A stretch of DNA of 26,631 nt from a virus, in the IMG/VR virus record IMGVR_UViG_3300037504_000578, positions 1 through 26,631 of that record. One strand, given 5' to 3'. Within the stretch, counting starts at the first letter, position 1. Each line of letters opens with the position of its first letter. A model generated the notes under the pieces. That model did no database searches. It saw nothing but the letters and a program-made list of their open reading frames with translations, and was not told the DNA's origin. The translations under genes were made by a program, and so were the position numbers. Below are positions 7,382 to 14,600 of the stretch, piece by piece.

Positions 7382-8380
7382 ATGGAAAACAAACAAAAAA
7401 CTGCGGTTATCACCGGTTACGGTGGTCAAGACGCCTATTACTTATCAAAATTATTGATAATGAAGGGTTATAGAGTAATAGCTCTAGCCCGCAAAACCTC
7501 ACAACCAAAAGAGGAGATAGAAGGGGTTGAAATCGTTGAGGGCGACCTTTTGAACAGAAACGTGATTGTTGCTCTAGTCAAACACTTTAAGCCGGATGAG
7601 TTTTATAATCTAGGAGCGCAAAGTCATGTCGGTTATTCATTTAGGGAGCCGATTTATACCGCCGAGGTAACCGGAATGACCGTTTTGCACATCTTAGAAG
7701 CGATTAAGCAATATTCATTTTCGACTAGATTTTATCAGGCCAGCACAAGCGAACTTTTTGGAGAAGCTTTAAAAGAAGAGATGGACGAAACGACAAGATT
7801 TAACCCGGTCAGTCCTTACGCGATAGCTAAACAGTTTGCTCACTACCTCGTTAAAGCTTATCGGTCAGGTTATGGAATGCACTTATCCAGCGGCATATTA
7901 TTTAATCATGAAAGCCCGAAACGAGGGCCGGATTTTGTAACTCAAAAAATAGTGAGAAATATGGTTTTATACAGCAAGGGAAAAATAGAGAATTTCTCAC
8001 TTGGTAACGTTGAATCAAGAAGAGACTGGGGGCATGCTCGTGACTATGTTAGAGCGATGCATTTAATGCTCCAACAAAAAAGACCCGACGATTATGTTAT
8101 CGCAACCGGGGAAACTCACTCGGTCAAAGAGTTTGTTGATAAAGTAGCCGAATGTTTGGGCTTAAAAACATCATGGATAAAAAACGGTAGCTGGACCCTC
8201 TTTGATCAAAACAAAAAAAAGACTATAATAAAAACAGAGGAGGGCGACATCAGACCAAATGACGTTAATTACCTAAAAGGTAACTATGAAAAAGCCCAAA
8301 AAATTCTCGGATGGCAACCTCTTATCACTTTTGACGAACTTGTTAAAGATATGGTATTTGAGGAAGCTAAAAAACATTAA
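7382..8380 (+). CDS. gmd: GDP-mannose 4,6-dehydratase
   Basis: A 332-residue extended short-chain dehydrogenase that converts GDP-mannose to GDP-4-keto-6-deoxymannose, the first step toward GDP-fucose, GDP-rhamnose, colitose or perosamine. The Rossmann Gly-rich loop is 'TGYGGQDAYYL' at 11-21. The active site is intact: Thr122 and Glu124 in 'STSELFG', and Tyr146-x3-Lys150 in 'SPYAIAK', each offset ten residues from the Escherichia coli enzyme. 'GNVESRRDWGHARDYV' (208-223) is diagnostic of the family. No reductase, epimerase or aminotransferase that would finish the sugar lies in the window, so host enzymes or genes outside must act next. It is the last gene of the glycan cassette, 9 bases before the neck genes. 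Confidence 0.92.
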   Translation: MENKQKTAVITGYGGQDAYYLSKLLIMKGYRVIALARKTSQPKEEIEGVEIVEGDLLNRNVIVALVKHFKPDEFYNLGAQSHVGYSFREPIYTAEVTGMTVLHILEAIKQYSFSTRFYQASTSELFGEALKEEMDETTRFNPVSPYAIAKQFAHYLVKAYRSGYGMHLSSGILFNHESPKRGPDFVTQKIVRNMVLYSKGKIENFSLGNVESRRDWGHARDYVRAMHLMLQQKRPDDYVIATGETHSVKEFVDKVAECLGLKTSWIKNGSWTLFDQNKKKTIIKTEEGDIRPNDVNYLKGNYEKAQKILGWQPLITFDELVKDMVFEEAKKH

Positions 8381-8389
8381 AACAAAAAG

Positions 8390-9112
8390 ATGAGCTTAAA
8401 CACAACCCCAACCGACCCCAACGCCGATAGCTATGGAACCTTAGCCGAGGCTAACAGTTATTTTGAAAACTTAACAGACGTTACCGAATGGGACGCCCTA
8501 ACCGATAGCCAAAAAGAGGCGTTGCTTAAAAAAGCGGCCCGCCAAATAGATAGCTTAAGGATGCACAAAGGCCCATACTTCCCACGCCCTATTTATGGCA
8601 GAGAAAAACAAAACTTAAAATTTCCAACCGAAAAACCAGAAAACTCGACAAGCGGATCGGTCGAGAGCGCCGGCAATGATTACATAATCGACACAAACCG
8701 AACAAATAGCGACTACGAACCGAGCGACCTTTGGAATGAAGGGGCGATCATAATCACCACCGGGACCGGTCAAGGCCAGACAAGAAAAATCAGTGACTTT
8801 GACGCCACAACCGGCAAGATAACAATTAGCGAAAACTGGACAAATAACCCGGACTCAACTAGTCAGTATATTTTATTATATAAAGTCCCCGACGTTGTTA
8901 AATATGCTCAGTTTGAGCAAGCGGTTTTTAACTTGGACCGCGACAAGGTTTCAGAGGCTAAGCAAACCGGAGGAGTTGAGCGTTACAGAATCGGCGACCT
9001 AATGGAGGACTTTGGTGAAACCAGAGGATATACAGCCGGAAAGGTCAAGTTAAGTGACGAGGCTAAAGGATACTTAAGGGGCTATTATTCAATAATTGGT
9101 AAATTTGCATAA
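8390..9112 (+). CDS. Head-tail connector (gp6-like) with inserted beta domain
   Basis: A 240-residue neck protein. Residues 12-80 ('SYGTLAEANSYF' ... 'LKKAARQIDSL' ... 'LKFP') and 166-240 ('VPDVVKYAQFEQAVF' onward) match the two halves of the small helical connector that forms a ring under the portal. The usual protein joins these halves directly (about 150-170 residues). Here an extra ~80 residues (84-164) lie exactly between the 'FP' and 'VP' elements and contain a Gly/Thr-rich beta-type pattern ('TTGTGQGQTRKI', 'ISENW', 'DSTSQYIL') also common in phage fibre and neck proteins. The gene begins the neck module after the glycan cassette and overlaps the next ATG by one base. Confidence 0.72.
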   Translation: MSLNTTPTDPNADSYGTLAEANSYFENLTDVTEWDALTDSQKEALLKKAARQIDSLRMHKGPYFPRPIYGREKQNLKFPTEKPENSTSGSVESAGNDYIIDTNRTNSDYEPSDLWNEGAIIITTGTGQGQTRKISDFDATTGKITISENWTNNPDSTSQYILLYKVPDVVKYAQFEQAVFNLDRDKVSEAKQTGGVERYRIGDLMEDFGETRGYTAGKVKLSDEAKGYLRGYYSIIGKFA

Positions 9113-9432
9113 TGGGAATTAACGCATATATAAAACAGTTTGCAACAAGATCGCCCTTTACCGGTAATGATCGTTATGGTAAACCCTCTTATGGAACCGA
9201 CGAAACGATCAAGGTTAGATTTAGAGAAGAACTCAGAAGAGAATTGACCGGTAACGGCGACATCTTTCAAAGCGATGCTGAAATATGGGCCAAGTCGGAC
9301 CAGACTTTAAATTTAGAGGATAAAATAAGTTATGGAGGCAGTAATTATAAAATCGGTAAAATTGACATACCTAGAGACGGCAGCGGCAAAACTCACCACA
9401 AAAAAGCCTTTTTAATTAAAACAACCGAATGA
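9112..9432 (+). CDS. Head closure / minor capsid protein
   Basis: A 106-residue protein of the size and position of the head-closure (stopper) protein that seals the neck after packaging. It carries a basic, beta-rich sequence, with 'GKPSYGTDETIKVRF' in the first half and a 'GDIFQSDAEIWAKSDQTLNLEDKI' type region typical of the minor capsid 1 / gp16-like adaptor family. It overlaps the connector stop by one base and the next gene by four, consistent with a fixed neck operon. Identity rests on order and size more than on strong motifs. Confidence 0.65.
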   Translation: MGINAYIKQFATRSPFTGNDRYGKPSYGTDETIKVRFREELRRELTGNGDIFQSDAEIWAKSDQTLNLEDKISYGGSNYKIGKIDIPRDGSGKTHHKKAFLIKTTE

Positions 9433-9836
9433 AAAAAAGCTTTAATGGAAAAAATATTAAGTTTAGCATCGATAATACCGAGATTGTTAAGAAGCTCGAC
9501 GAACTTGCGAGAAAATCCAGTCAAGAAATGGCGATTGAATATTTAGCCCAAGCTAAGGACGAAATATTGAGACTTTCAGGCTTTGAGGTCCCACACGATA
9601 CCGGACAACTCCAGGCGTCGGGAGGAGCTGAGAGAATAAGAGAGGGCTGGAAAATCTTTTATAATATGGTTTATGCTGCCTATCAACACGAAGGCGTTAG
9701 AGCGGACGGAACGAGAAAAATTCAAAACTATCAAAAAGGTAGAAAAGGGAAATACCTTGAGGACCCGGTCAATAAGAATGCTGCTAATATTTTAAATATC
9801 ATTATTAAAGAGATAGATAATAAGTTATTAAAATAA
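9429..9836 (+). CDS. Minor capsid / tail component (HK97 gp10-like)
   Basis: A 135-residue protein with the hallmark 'VPHDTGQLQASGG' (about 55-67) and 'VYAAYQHEGV' (about 82-91) found in the HK97 gp10-like / minor capsid 2 family, which acts at the head-tail junction. The N-terminal part is helical and charged. It overlaps the preceding stop by ATGA and is followed directly by the tail-terminator candidate. The order connector, closure, gp10-like, terminator, tube is the standard siphovirus order and supports the call. Confidence 0.75.
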   Translation: MKKSFNGKNIKFSIDNTEIVKKLDELARKSSQEMAIEYLAQAKDEILRLSGFEVPHDTGQLQASGGAERIREGWKIFYNMVYAAYQHEGVRADGTRKIQNYQKGRKGKYLEDPVNKNAANILNIIIKEIDNKLLK

Positions 9837-10235
9837 ATGGATCAATTATTATTAGAAATACAAGATTATTTAAACAATCAAGGCGTCGGGACCACCGGGA
9901 CCGATCTTTTTATCTCAGAACTCCCCGCCACCCCCGACGATGCAATTGGCATATTTGAGGATGCCGGAGAGGTGCCCGATAAATACATAAAAGAAATTAG
10001 GCGCCCTCAGGTTCAAATAATGGTCAGAAACGAAAGTTATCCGAGCGGGAAGGCAATAATTGAAAATATTTTTGATTTGTTCCATGATCAAAACGATAGC
10101 TTTAATTTTAAGACCGGCGGGCTTGATATTATGCGGATTGACGCCGTGACCGAACCCCAGCAATTACAGCCCACCGACGAGAGCGGTCGTTATATTTTTG
10201 TTTGTAATTTTTATATAACAATTAGAAATGATTAA
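9837..10235 (+). CDS. Tail terminator / minor capsid protein
   Basis: A 132-residue protein in the position of the tail terminator, which caps the growing tail tube and fixes its length. It starts with an amphipathic helix ('LLLEIQDYLNNQGVG'), then has the pattern 'LPATPDDAIGIFEDAG' and 'RRPQVQIMVRN' typical of the gp17/minor capsid family, and ends in a beta segment 'RYIFVCNFYITIRN'. It begins at the stop of the gp10-like gene. Its last eight bases overlap the start of the small Com-like gene. Confidence 0.72.
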   Translation: MDQLLLEIQDYLNNQGVGTTGTDLFISELPATPDDAIGIFEDAGEVPDKYIKEIRRPQVQIMVRNESYPSGKAIIENIFDLFHDQNDSFNFKTGGLDIMRIDAVTEPQQLQPTDESGRYIFVCNFYITIRND

Positions 10236-10398
10236 AATAAAAGACAAAAACTATAAAGAAATAAGGTGTTATAAGTGCCGGAGACTTTTGGGATATGAAT
10301 ATGTTTACAGCGGAAGACTTTTGATAAAATGCAAAAAGTGCGGATTTGAAAATTCCATAATATACAAAAGTTTAAAAAATGCTAAAATAGAAAAGTAA
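10228..10398 (+). CDS. Com-like zinc-ribbon protein
   Basis: A 56-residue ORF starting at ATG 10228, overlapping the tail-terminator stop. Cysteines at 14, 17 ('RCYKC') and 35, 38 ('KCKKC') form a CxxC-17-CxxC zinc ribbon, and the framework 'IRC..C.RLL' ... 'LLIKCKKCGFEN' closely resembles phage Mu Com-family proteins. In Mu, Com binds mom mRNA and activates its translation; related small proteins occur widely in prophages with unknown targets. No mom-like gene is visible here. Possible alternatives are a general zinc-ribbon nucleic-acid-binding protein or a small structural protein. Its position inside the tail operon, just upstream of the tail tube gene, is unusual and suggests control of late mRNA. 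Confidence 0.7.
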   Translation: MIKIKDKNYKEIRCYKCRRLLGYEYVYSGRLLIKCKKCGFENSIIYKSLKNAKIEK

Positions 10399-10414
10399 TA
10401 TTTAAAAAACAAAA

Positions 10415-10573
10415 ATGGAAACCGCAAAAAACAAAGCTATAAATTATGAACCAAACAACGTAGTCGCGATTAGGGAATTTCTCGAGCAAGCCGTCGGATT
10501 TGTCGATTATAGATTGGACTGGTATGAACACACCTCAGTAACGGCCAAGAAATACGAAACCAACCCAGAATAA
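10415..10573 (+). CDS. Small 52-residue protein before the tail tube gene
   Basis: An ATG at 10415, preceded by the A-rich leader common in this genome, opens a 52-residue frame ending in TAA at 10571-10573. The stop codon is the first part of a hairpin. The protein has a short helix ('NVVAIREFLEQAVGFVDY') and several aromatic residues and no recognised domain. It lies 16 bases after the Com-like gene. Codon use resembles neighbours (many GCC, GTC, GAA), which supports it being real. Function unknown; it could be a leader peptide for the tail tube unit. Confidence 0.5.
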   Translation: METAKNKAINYEPNNVVAIREFLEQAVGFVDYRLDWYEHTSVTAKKYETNPE

Positions 10574-10592
10574 AGAGCCTAAGGGCTTTTTA
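10571..10592 (+). terminator. Hairpin upstream of tail tube gene (terminator or processing site)
   Basis: TAAAGAGCC (10571-10579) pairs with GGCTTTTTA (10584-10592) across a 4-base loop, one G-T pair included. The T-run is inside the stem and no further U-tract follows, so termination may be partial. It includes the stop codon of the small upstream ORF. Together with the hairpin at 11154-11200 it brackets the tail tube cistron. Confidence 0.5.
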
Positions 10593-10622
10593 GATATTCT
10601 TTAACAACTTAATTAAAGTTAG

Positions 10623-10633
10623 AAAGGAGGTGA
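10623..10633 (+). promoter_or_regulatory. Perfect Shine-Dalgarno for the tail tube gene
   Basis: AAAGGAGGTGA lies four bases before the ATG at 10638. It is the only full-consensus SD I find in the window; most other starts have only A-rich leaders. It fits the high copy number expected for tail tube protein. Confidence 0.85.
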
Positions 10634-10637
10634 GAAA

Positions 10638-11153
10638 ATGGCAGACGTGACAAACGTTAAACTTGGGGTCTGTAATGTAACCTATGGCGGAACCGATCTA
10701 GGCCACACCCGAGGGGGTTGCACCGTTACTTTGACGCCGGAATATGTAGATATGACGGTTGATCAATACGGTAACACTCCCTTTAACAAAGCCTTGATTG
10801 GTGAAGATTTAAGAGTCATGATTCCCCTGGCCGAGACTCAAGTCGCTAACCTTAAAAACGCTTTCCCTTTGGGGACCTTAGCGGGAGCTAGCGACGGCCG
10901 ATTTACCCTTGGTAAAGATGCCGGTGATAAGCTTCTTGACGAAGCGAAAGAGTTGGTTTTGCACCCAATTCAAAACGCAACCGGCGACCTTTCCGACGAT
11001 GTGGTTATTCATAAGGCGGTAGTCGATACCGAAATCGCAATCAATTACTCCAACGAAGAGCAAACAACCGTTGAAGTAGAATTTTGCGCCTTAATTGACA
11101 CGACCAAATCTACTGGAAATTACTTAGGACATATCGGAGACTCAACCGACTAA
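10638..11153 (+). CDS. Major tail tube protein
   Basis: A 171-residue protein placed between the tail terminator and tail assembly chaperones, which is the standard place for the tail tube (major tail) protein whose hexamers stack into the tail. The sequence starts 'TNVKLGVCNVTYGGTDLGHTRGG', with conserved 'VTLTPEYVDMTVDQYGNTP' (about 30-48) as in tube proteins that have a beta-sandwich core. It has no Ig-like C-terminal extension. It has the strongest ribosome-binding site in the window and hairpins on both sides, consistent with a separately stabilised, highly translated message. Confidence 0.82.
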   Translation: MADVTNVKLGVCNVTYGGTDLGHTRGGCTVTLTPEYVDMTVDQYGNTPFNKALIGEDLRVMIPLAETQVANLKNAFPLGTLAGASDGRFTLGKDAGDKLLDEAKELVLHPIQNATGDLSDDVVIHKAVVDTEIAINYSNEEQTTVEVEFCALIDTTKSTGNYLGHIGDSTD

Positions 11154-11200
11154 TTTTAATTAAAGAGGGGCAGCCGAAAGGCAAAGATCCCCAATTAAAA
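11154..11200 (+). other. Structured element between tail tube and chaperone genes
   Basis: TTTTAATT (11154-11161) pairs with AATTAAAA (11193-11200). Inside, GGGG (11167-11170) pairs with CCCC (11189-11192), and GCC-GAAA-GGC (11173-11182) forms a GNRA-capped stem. The nested stems with asymmetric bulges look like a folded RNA rather than a simple terminator; no U-run follows. It starts one base after the tail tube stop and may protect the 3' end of that message or reduce read-through. Confidence 0.6.
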
Positions 11201-11214
11201 TTTAAACAAAAAAA

Positions 11215-11643
11215 ATGACAAAAATTGTTAACACAACAAAAACCTTAAAAATTAACGGCAAAGAGGTTGAAATAAAAAAAATGCCGTTAGAAAAAATTAT
11301 TGAAGCCATGGAGGAAGTCCAGTCAATTCCAGAAAATTTTATGAAAATCAAACCGGACACCAAAGACGAACAAGGGAGGTTAACTATATCAAATAAGCGA
11401 ATGCTTGAATCATTGCCGGCTTTAGTCGTTAGCTCGATTAAAGAATTAATTAAGCCACTGGCTAAGGCGTGCAACGGTACAATTACCGAGGAGTTTTTAA
11501 AAAAAGAGTGCGGAATGGCCGACATTATGGAGATTGTCTATGTTTTAATTGAAGTTAATGAAGTTGAAAAAACCTTAGAAATGCTAAAAAAAATCCAGGG
11601 GGTCGGAGGGATGAAAATGTTAAGAGGGATCGCAAAGAAGTAA
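11215..11643 (+). CDS. Tail assembly chaperone, short form (lambda gpG-like)
   Basis: A 142-residue protein in the gpG position, between tail tube and tape measure. It begins 'KTLKINGKEVEIKKMPLEKII', a pattern typical of tail assembly chaperones that coat the tape measure during tail assembly and are absent from the virion. Near its end, codons CTA-AAA-AAA-ATC (11584-11595) create a slippery A-run, and a -1 shift there leads into the downstream frame that lacks a start of its own in its conserved part. Unshifted translation stops at 11641-11643 after 'GIAKK'. The A-rich leader has no SD. Confidence 0.78.
   Translation: MTKIVNTTKTLKINGKEVEIKKMPLEKIIEAMEEVQSIPENFMKIKPDTKDEQGRLTISNKRMLESLPALVVSSIKELIKPLAKACNGTITEEFLKKECGMADIMEIVYVLIEVNEVEKTLEMLKKIQGVGGMKMLRGIAKK
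11586..11593 (+). other. Probable -1 programmed frameshift site
   Basis: Eight A residues follow CTA in the chaperone gene, giving the heptamer A-AAA-AAA in the reading frame (tandem Lys codons), a known prokaryotic slippery sequence. A -1 slip moves reading from AAA-AAA-ATC to AAT-CCA-GGG and stays open to 11978, producing a 254-residue fusion. The purine-rich GGGGGTCGGAGGG lies a few bases downstream and might stimulate or pause; this is inference. Confidence 0.65.
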
Positions 11644-11978
11644 CCCCCCAAGATTGGCTCATTTCAATTATTCATGATTTATCTTATAATTATGGATGGA
11701 GTAAAAGAGAAATACTAGAAACGGTATATTTCGATGAAGCTCTTTTTTATCTTAATAAAATTCAGATCAACCAAATGCTTGACTACAAAAGAAGCATGAT
11801 GGCCAACTCTTTCCCTCACACAGATAAAAACGGCAGAAATAGAATAATGAGGCAGTTGGATAAAGATATTAAGAGCCTAGAATTTAGGTTTAAAAAATTT
11901 GAAAGAAGCAAAGAGGACCTATTACCAGAAAAGAACGCTAAAGAAAAGTTAAGGCATATTTTTAGAAAAAAAAATTAA
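11592..11978 (+). CDS. Tail assembly chaperone extension (gpT-like, made by -1 frameshift)
   Basis: In the -1 frame, coding continues upstream of the first ATG of this frame (11775) without a stop back past the slippery site. The part before 11775 reads 'TPQDWLISIIHDLSYNYGW' and 'SKREILETVYFDEALFYL', the usual start of a gpT-like domain, so the real product must include it. The extension adds 128 residues to the first 126 of the short form, total 254. Residues near the C-terminus are basic and helical, as in gpT, which binds tail tube protein while the G part coats the tape measure. An internal start at 11775 would give only 67 residues and seems less likely. Confidence 0.68.
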   Translation, partial: NPGGRRDENVKRDRKEVTPQDWLISIIHDLSYNYGWSKREILETVYFDEALFYLNKIQINQMLDYKRSMMANSFPHTDKNGRNRIMRQLDKDIKSLEFRFKKFERSKEDLLPEKNAKEKLRHIFRKKN

Positions 11979-11987
11979 AACAAAACC

Positions 11988-14594
11988 ATGGCGCTAAATC
12001 TCGGAGCAGTTTTCACCGAGCTAAAACTACAACTTACAAACTTTCAACAAGGGATCAATAAAGCTAAAAGCTCAATCCTTAGCTTTACTAATGGCACGAC
12101 CAGCATGTTTTCAGGCCTTGACCAAGGCTTTAATAAAATAAACAACGGCTTTAATTCATTATCCGGGGTGTTTTTTAATTTAAAAACATTACTTGCGACT
12201 CTAGGGATTATGAAACTCGGAAAAGATTTTATAACCGCCGGAATGGGGGCCAGTCGTTTAAGCAAGGTGGTTGATGTTATGGCCAAAAATTTAGGGATCA
12301 GTAAAGACACAATTGTCGAATGGCGGAAAGAGTTAGCCGAGGCGAACGTGACCGGATCATCGGCCAACGACATCCTTTCACAGTTAATGCAATCCGGCCT
12401 CCATACGAAAGTTGAGTTTAAAAAACTTTCCTTAGTTGCAAAAGACTTTGCAGCCGGGACGCTTGACCCTTTAACCGGTCAAGCCATGTCATCAAAAGAA
12501 GGTTTGAGAAACTTAACCAAGGCGATCGTTACCTTAAGGCCCGAACTTTTAGAAAGCATGAAAATCGAAATGAACTTAGTTAAGGTCTATGGGGACGCCG
12601 CCGAAGAGCTTGGCAAAAAAGTTGATCAGTTAACCTATGAAGAGAAGCAAATGGCCATGCTTAACGAGGTTTATCGAATCCACGAAAGAAGCGCTAAAGG
12701 ACTATACGAGGGAACTTATGACACGGCCAACAAAGCTTTATCCTCAATCGGAGACGCTTGGAAAACTTTGACCGAAAACATCGGGATGATATTTGAACCG
12801 GCTTTACAGCGGGTTTTTACTAGTTTTAGGGACATGTTAAAGGGGGCGAATAAGTGGTTTTTGGATAATGCTAAAACCGCCGAGGAGTGGGGCGAAAGGG
12901 TGGCTAAAAAAGGCGAAGATTTGGCCGAGGTGATCAATGATGCGATCGGTAAAATAATTCAAAATATTAAAGATTGGATCGAAGAACAAGGTGGCTTTGA
13001 AGCGGCTGCAAGAAAGGTTTGGAAAGTGATTGAAAAAGTCGGGAAGGCAATCGCTGACGCTTCTAAATGGATATATGATAACAAAGAATTGATTTTAAAA
13101 TTGGTTATAGCTTGGAAAGCTTGGCAAGCGGTAATGGCCGTCGGTACTATGATAAGCGGATTAAATGACGTTGCTAAGGCTTTAGGGTTGGTCCATAAAA
13201 ACGCAAGCCTCTTAATCCCTCCGACCCCTTGGGGGATCGTTGTGGCGGCGGGGGCGGCGGCTCTTTATATGGTAAATAAAGAGGTTAAAAAATACAACGA
13301 CGAGCTTGAAAACTTAAGAGAGAGCGAGAAAGGAGTTGTTGACGTTTTAGAGGAAAAGGGTCGAAAAATGGAGGACGAGAGAAACGCAAGCCAGGAGAAA
13401 ATAATGGCGATGGAGAACGAGATGGAAAGCCTTGAAAAGCTTGGCGTTGAAGAAGGCAATAGACTTGAAAGGTGGCAAGAATTAAATGGAAAATTGCAAG
13501 AAGAATATCAAAGAAGAGACGAACTCGATGGAATGATCGAGCAAAACACCCAAAAATTAAGAGGATGGGACGAGCAAATTCAACAAACAAGCGAAACTTT
13601 GGCAGAAAATCAAGAATGGTTTGGCATGAAGCCAATACTTACGGCGGCTATGGATGGGATTGTTGATTGGTTGACTCAAATGAATATGACGGTCGCGACC
13701 AAACTTTTTGAAATGTTTAACGCTGAGCCTCCTTTTACCGAAGAGCAATTACATAAATTCTTTGGAATGCCGATAGGGGAACGGCTAGAAGTAATGAAGG
13801 AAATATTTAGGCTTGCTTGGGAGCAATTCAAACTAATAATATCCAACAAATGGGAAGAGATTAAAACCAAAACCGAAGAAAAGACAAATGAAATTAGAGA
13901 CAATATTAGAAACAAACTAACCGAAATTTATAATAATACGGTTAGCCAATTGGTCGAATATATTAAAAGATGGGTTGAGTGGCTATTGGACATGAGACAA
14001 AACACCTTAGACAAATTTAACGAAATTAAAGAAAATATTGCCAAAATTCTTAGTGAGGCCTTAAAAAATGCGGTTGAATGGGCCAAGAATATGCTCGAAG
14101 AGTTTAAACAACTTCCGGAAAATATTAAGAGCGCGGTTGATAGCGGAATGAACGGGGTATTTAGCGCTTTCAGTGACTGGCTTGGAAAAATGTGGAATAA
14201 GGCGAAAGAGATGGCCAAAAAAATCGGTCAAGCGATCTCTAAGGCTTTTGATAAAGATAAAAAACACTCTCCCTCTGTTATGGATAGAGTTGAGGACCTA
14301 GTTAATTCTGTTAACAACACCTTGCCAAAAATAACCGTTCCGACTTTTAGTAAATTTATATCTGAGGAAATGGCTAAAATTGGAGAAAATTGGGCTAATT
14401 TTGTTAATGGAGATATAGGAATTAAGCCAATGCCTAGCACCGGGGATATTAGTAACGCTTGGGGTGATTTTTCGAGAGACGGCGGTCAAAGAACCCCGAT
14501 TAATCAGGTTGTAAATATTGATGCCAATGTCGATAGCGGGATTGATCTTGATACTTTAAGCAGTCGGATCGCCTTTAATTTAAAAAATTATTAA
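11988..14594 (+). CDS. Tape measure protein
   Basis: An 868-residue protein, the longest in the tail module, immediately after the chaperones. The N-terminal ~350 residues are the usual tape measure start ('MALNLGAVFTELKLQLTNFQ', with repeated 'SLGIAK/NLGISKDT' type helices). A hydrophobic segment near residues 400-425 ('PPTPWGIVVAAGAAALYMV') is a typical membrane-interacting part used in DNA injection. Residues 430-520 are a long charged coiled coil, and 615-745 are further amphipathic helices rich in Trp and Lys. No peptidase or muralytic domain is evident. From the common scaling of about 0.15 nm per residue, a tail near 130 nm would be expected (inference). The antisense ORFs in this region are shadows of its biased codons. 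Confidence 0.9.
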   Translation: MALNLGAVFTELKLQLTNFQQGINKAKSSILSFTNGTTSMFSGLDQGFNKINNGFNSLSGVFFNLKTLLATLGIMKLGKDFITAGMGASRLSKVVDVMAKNLGISKDTIVEWRKELAEANVTGSSANDILSQLMQSGLHTKVEFKKLSLVAKDFAAGTLDPLTGQAMSSKEGLRNLTKAIVTLRPELLESMKIEMNLVKVYGDAAEELGKKVDQLTYEEKQMAMLNEVYRIHERSAKGLYEGTYDTANKALSSIGDAWKTLTENIGMIFEPALQRVFTSFRDMLKGANKWFLDNAKTAEEWGERVAKKGEDLAEVINDAIGKIIQNIKDWIEEQGGFEAAARKVWKVIEKVGKAIADASKWIYDNKELILKLVIAWKAWQAVMAVGTMISGLNDVAKALGLVHKNASLLIPPTPWGIVVAAGAAALYMVNKEVKKYNDELENLRESEKGVVDVLEEKGRKMEDERNASQEKIMAMENEMESLEKLGVEEGNRLERWQELNGKLQEEYQRRDELDGMIEQNTQKLRGWDEQIQQTSETLAENQEWFGMKPILTAAMDGIVDWLTQMNMTVATKLFEMFNAEPPFTEEQLHKFFGMPIGERLEVMKEIFRLAWEQFKLIISNKWEEIKTKTEEKTNEIRDNIRNKLTEIYNNTVSQLVEYIKRWVEWLLDMRQNTLDKFNEIKENIAKILSEALKNAVEWAKNMLEEFKQLPENIKSAVDSGMNGVFSAFSDWLGKMWNKAKEMAKKIGQAISKAFDKDKKHSPSVMDRVEDLVNSVNNTLPKITVPTFSKFISEEMAKIGENWANFVNGDIGIKPMPSTGDISNAWGDFSRDGGQRTPINQVVNIDANVDSGIDLDTLSSRIAFNLKNY

Positions 14595-14600
14595 TAAACC

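Noticed and set aside
12044-12373. Antisense ORF in the tape measure gene (and similar ones to 14489)
   Set aside because: Shadow of biased codons; the sense frame is a clear tape measure.
13472-13666. Basic ORF inside the tape measure gene
   Set aside because: Frame-shifted reading of a coiled coil; no independent evidence.
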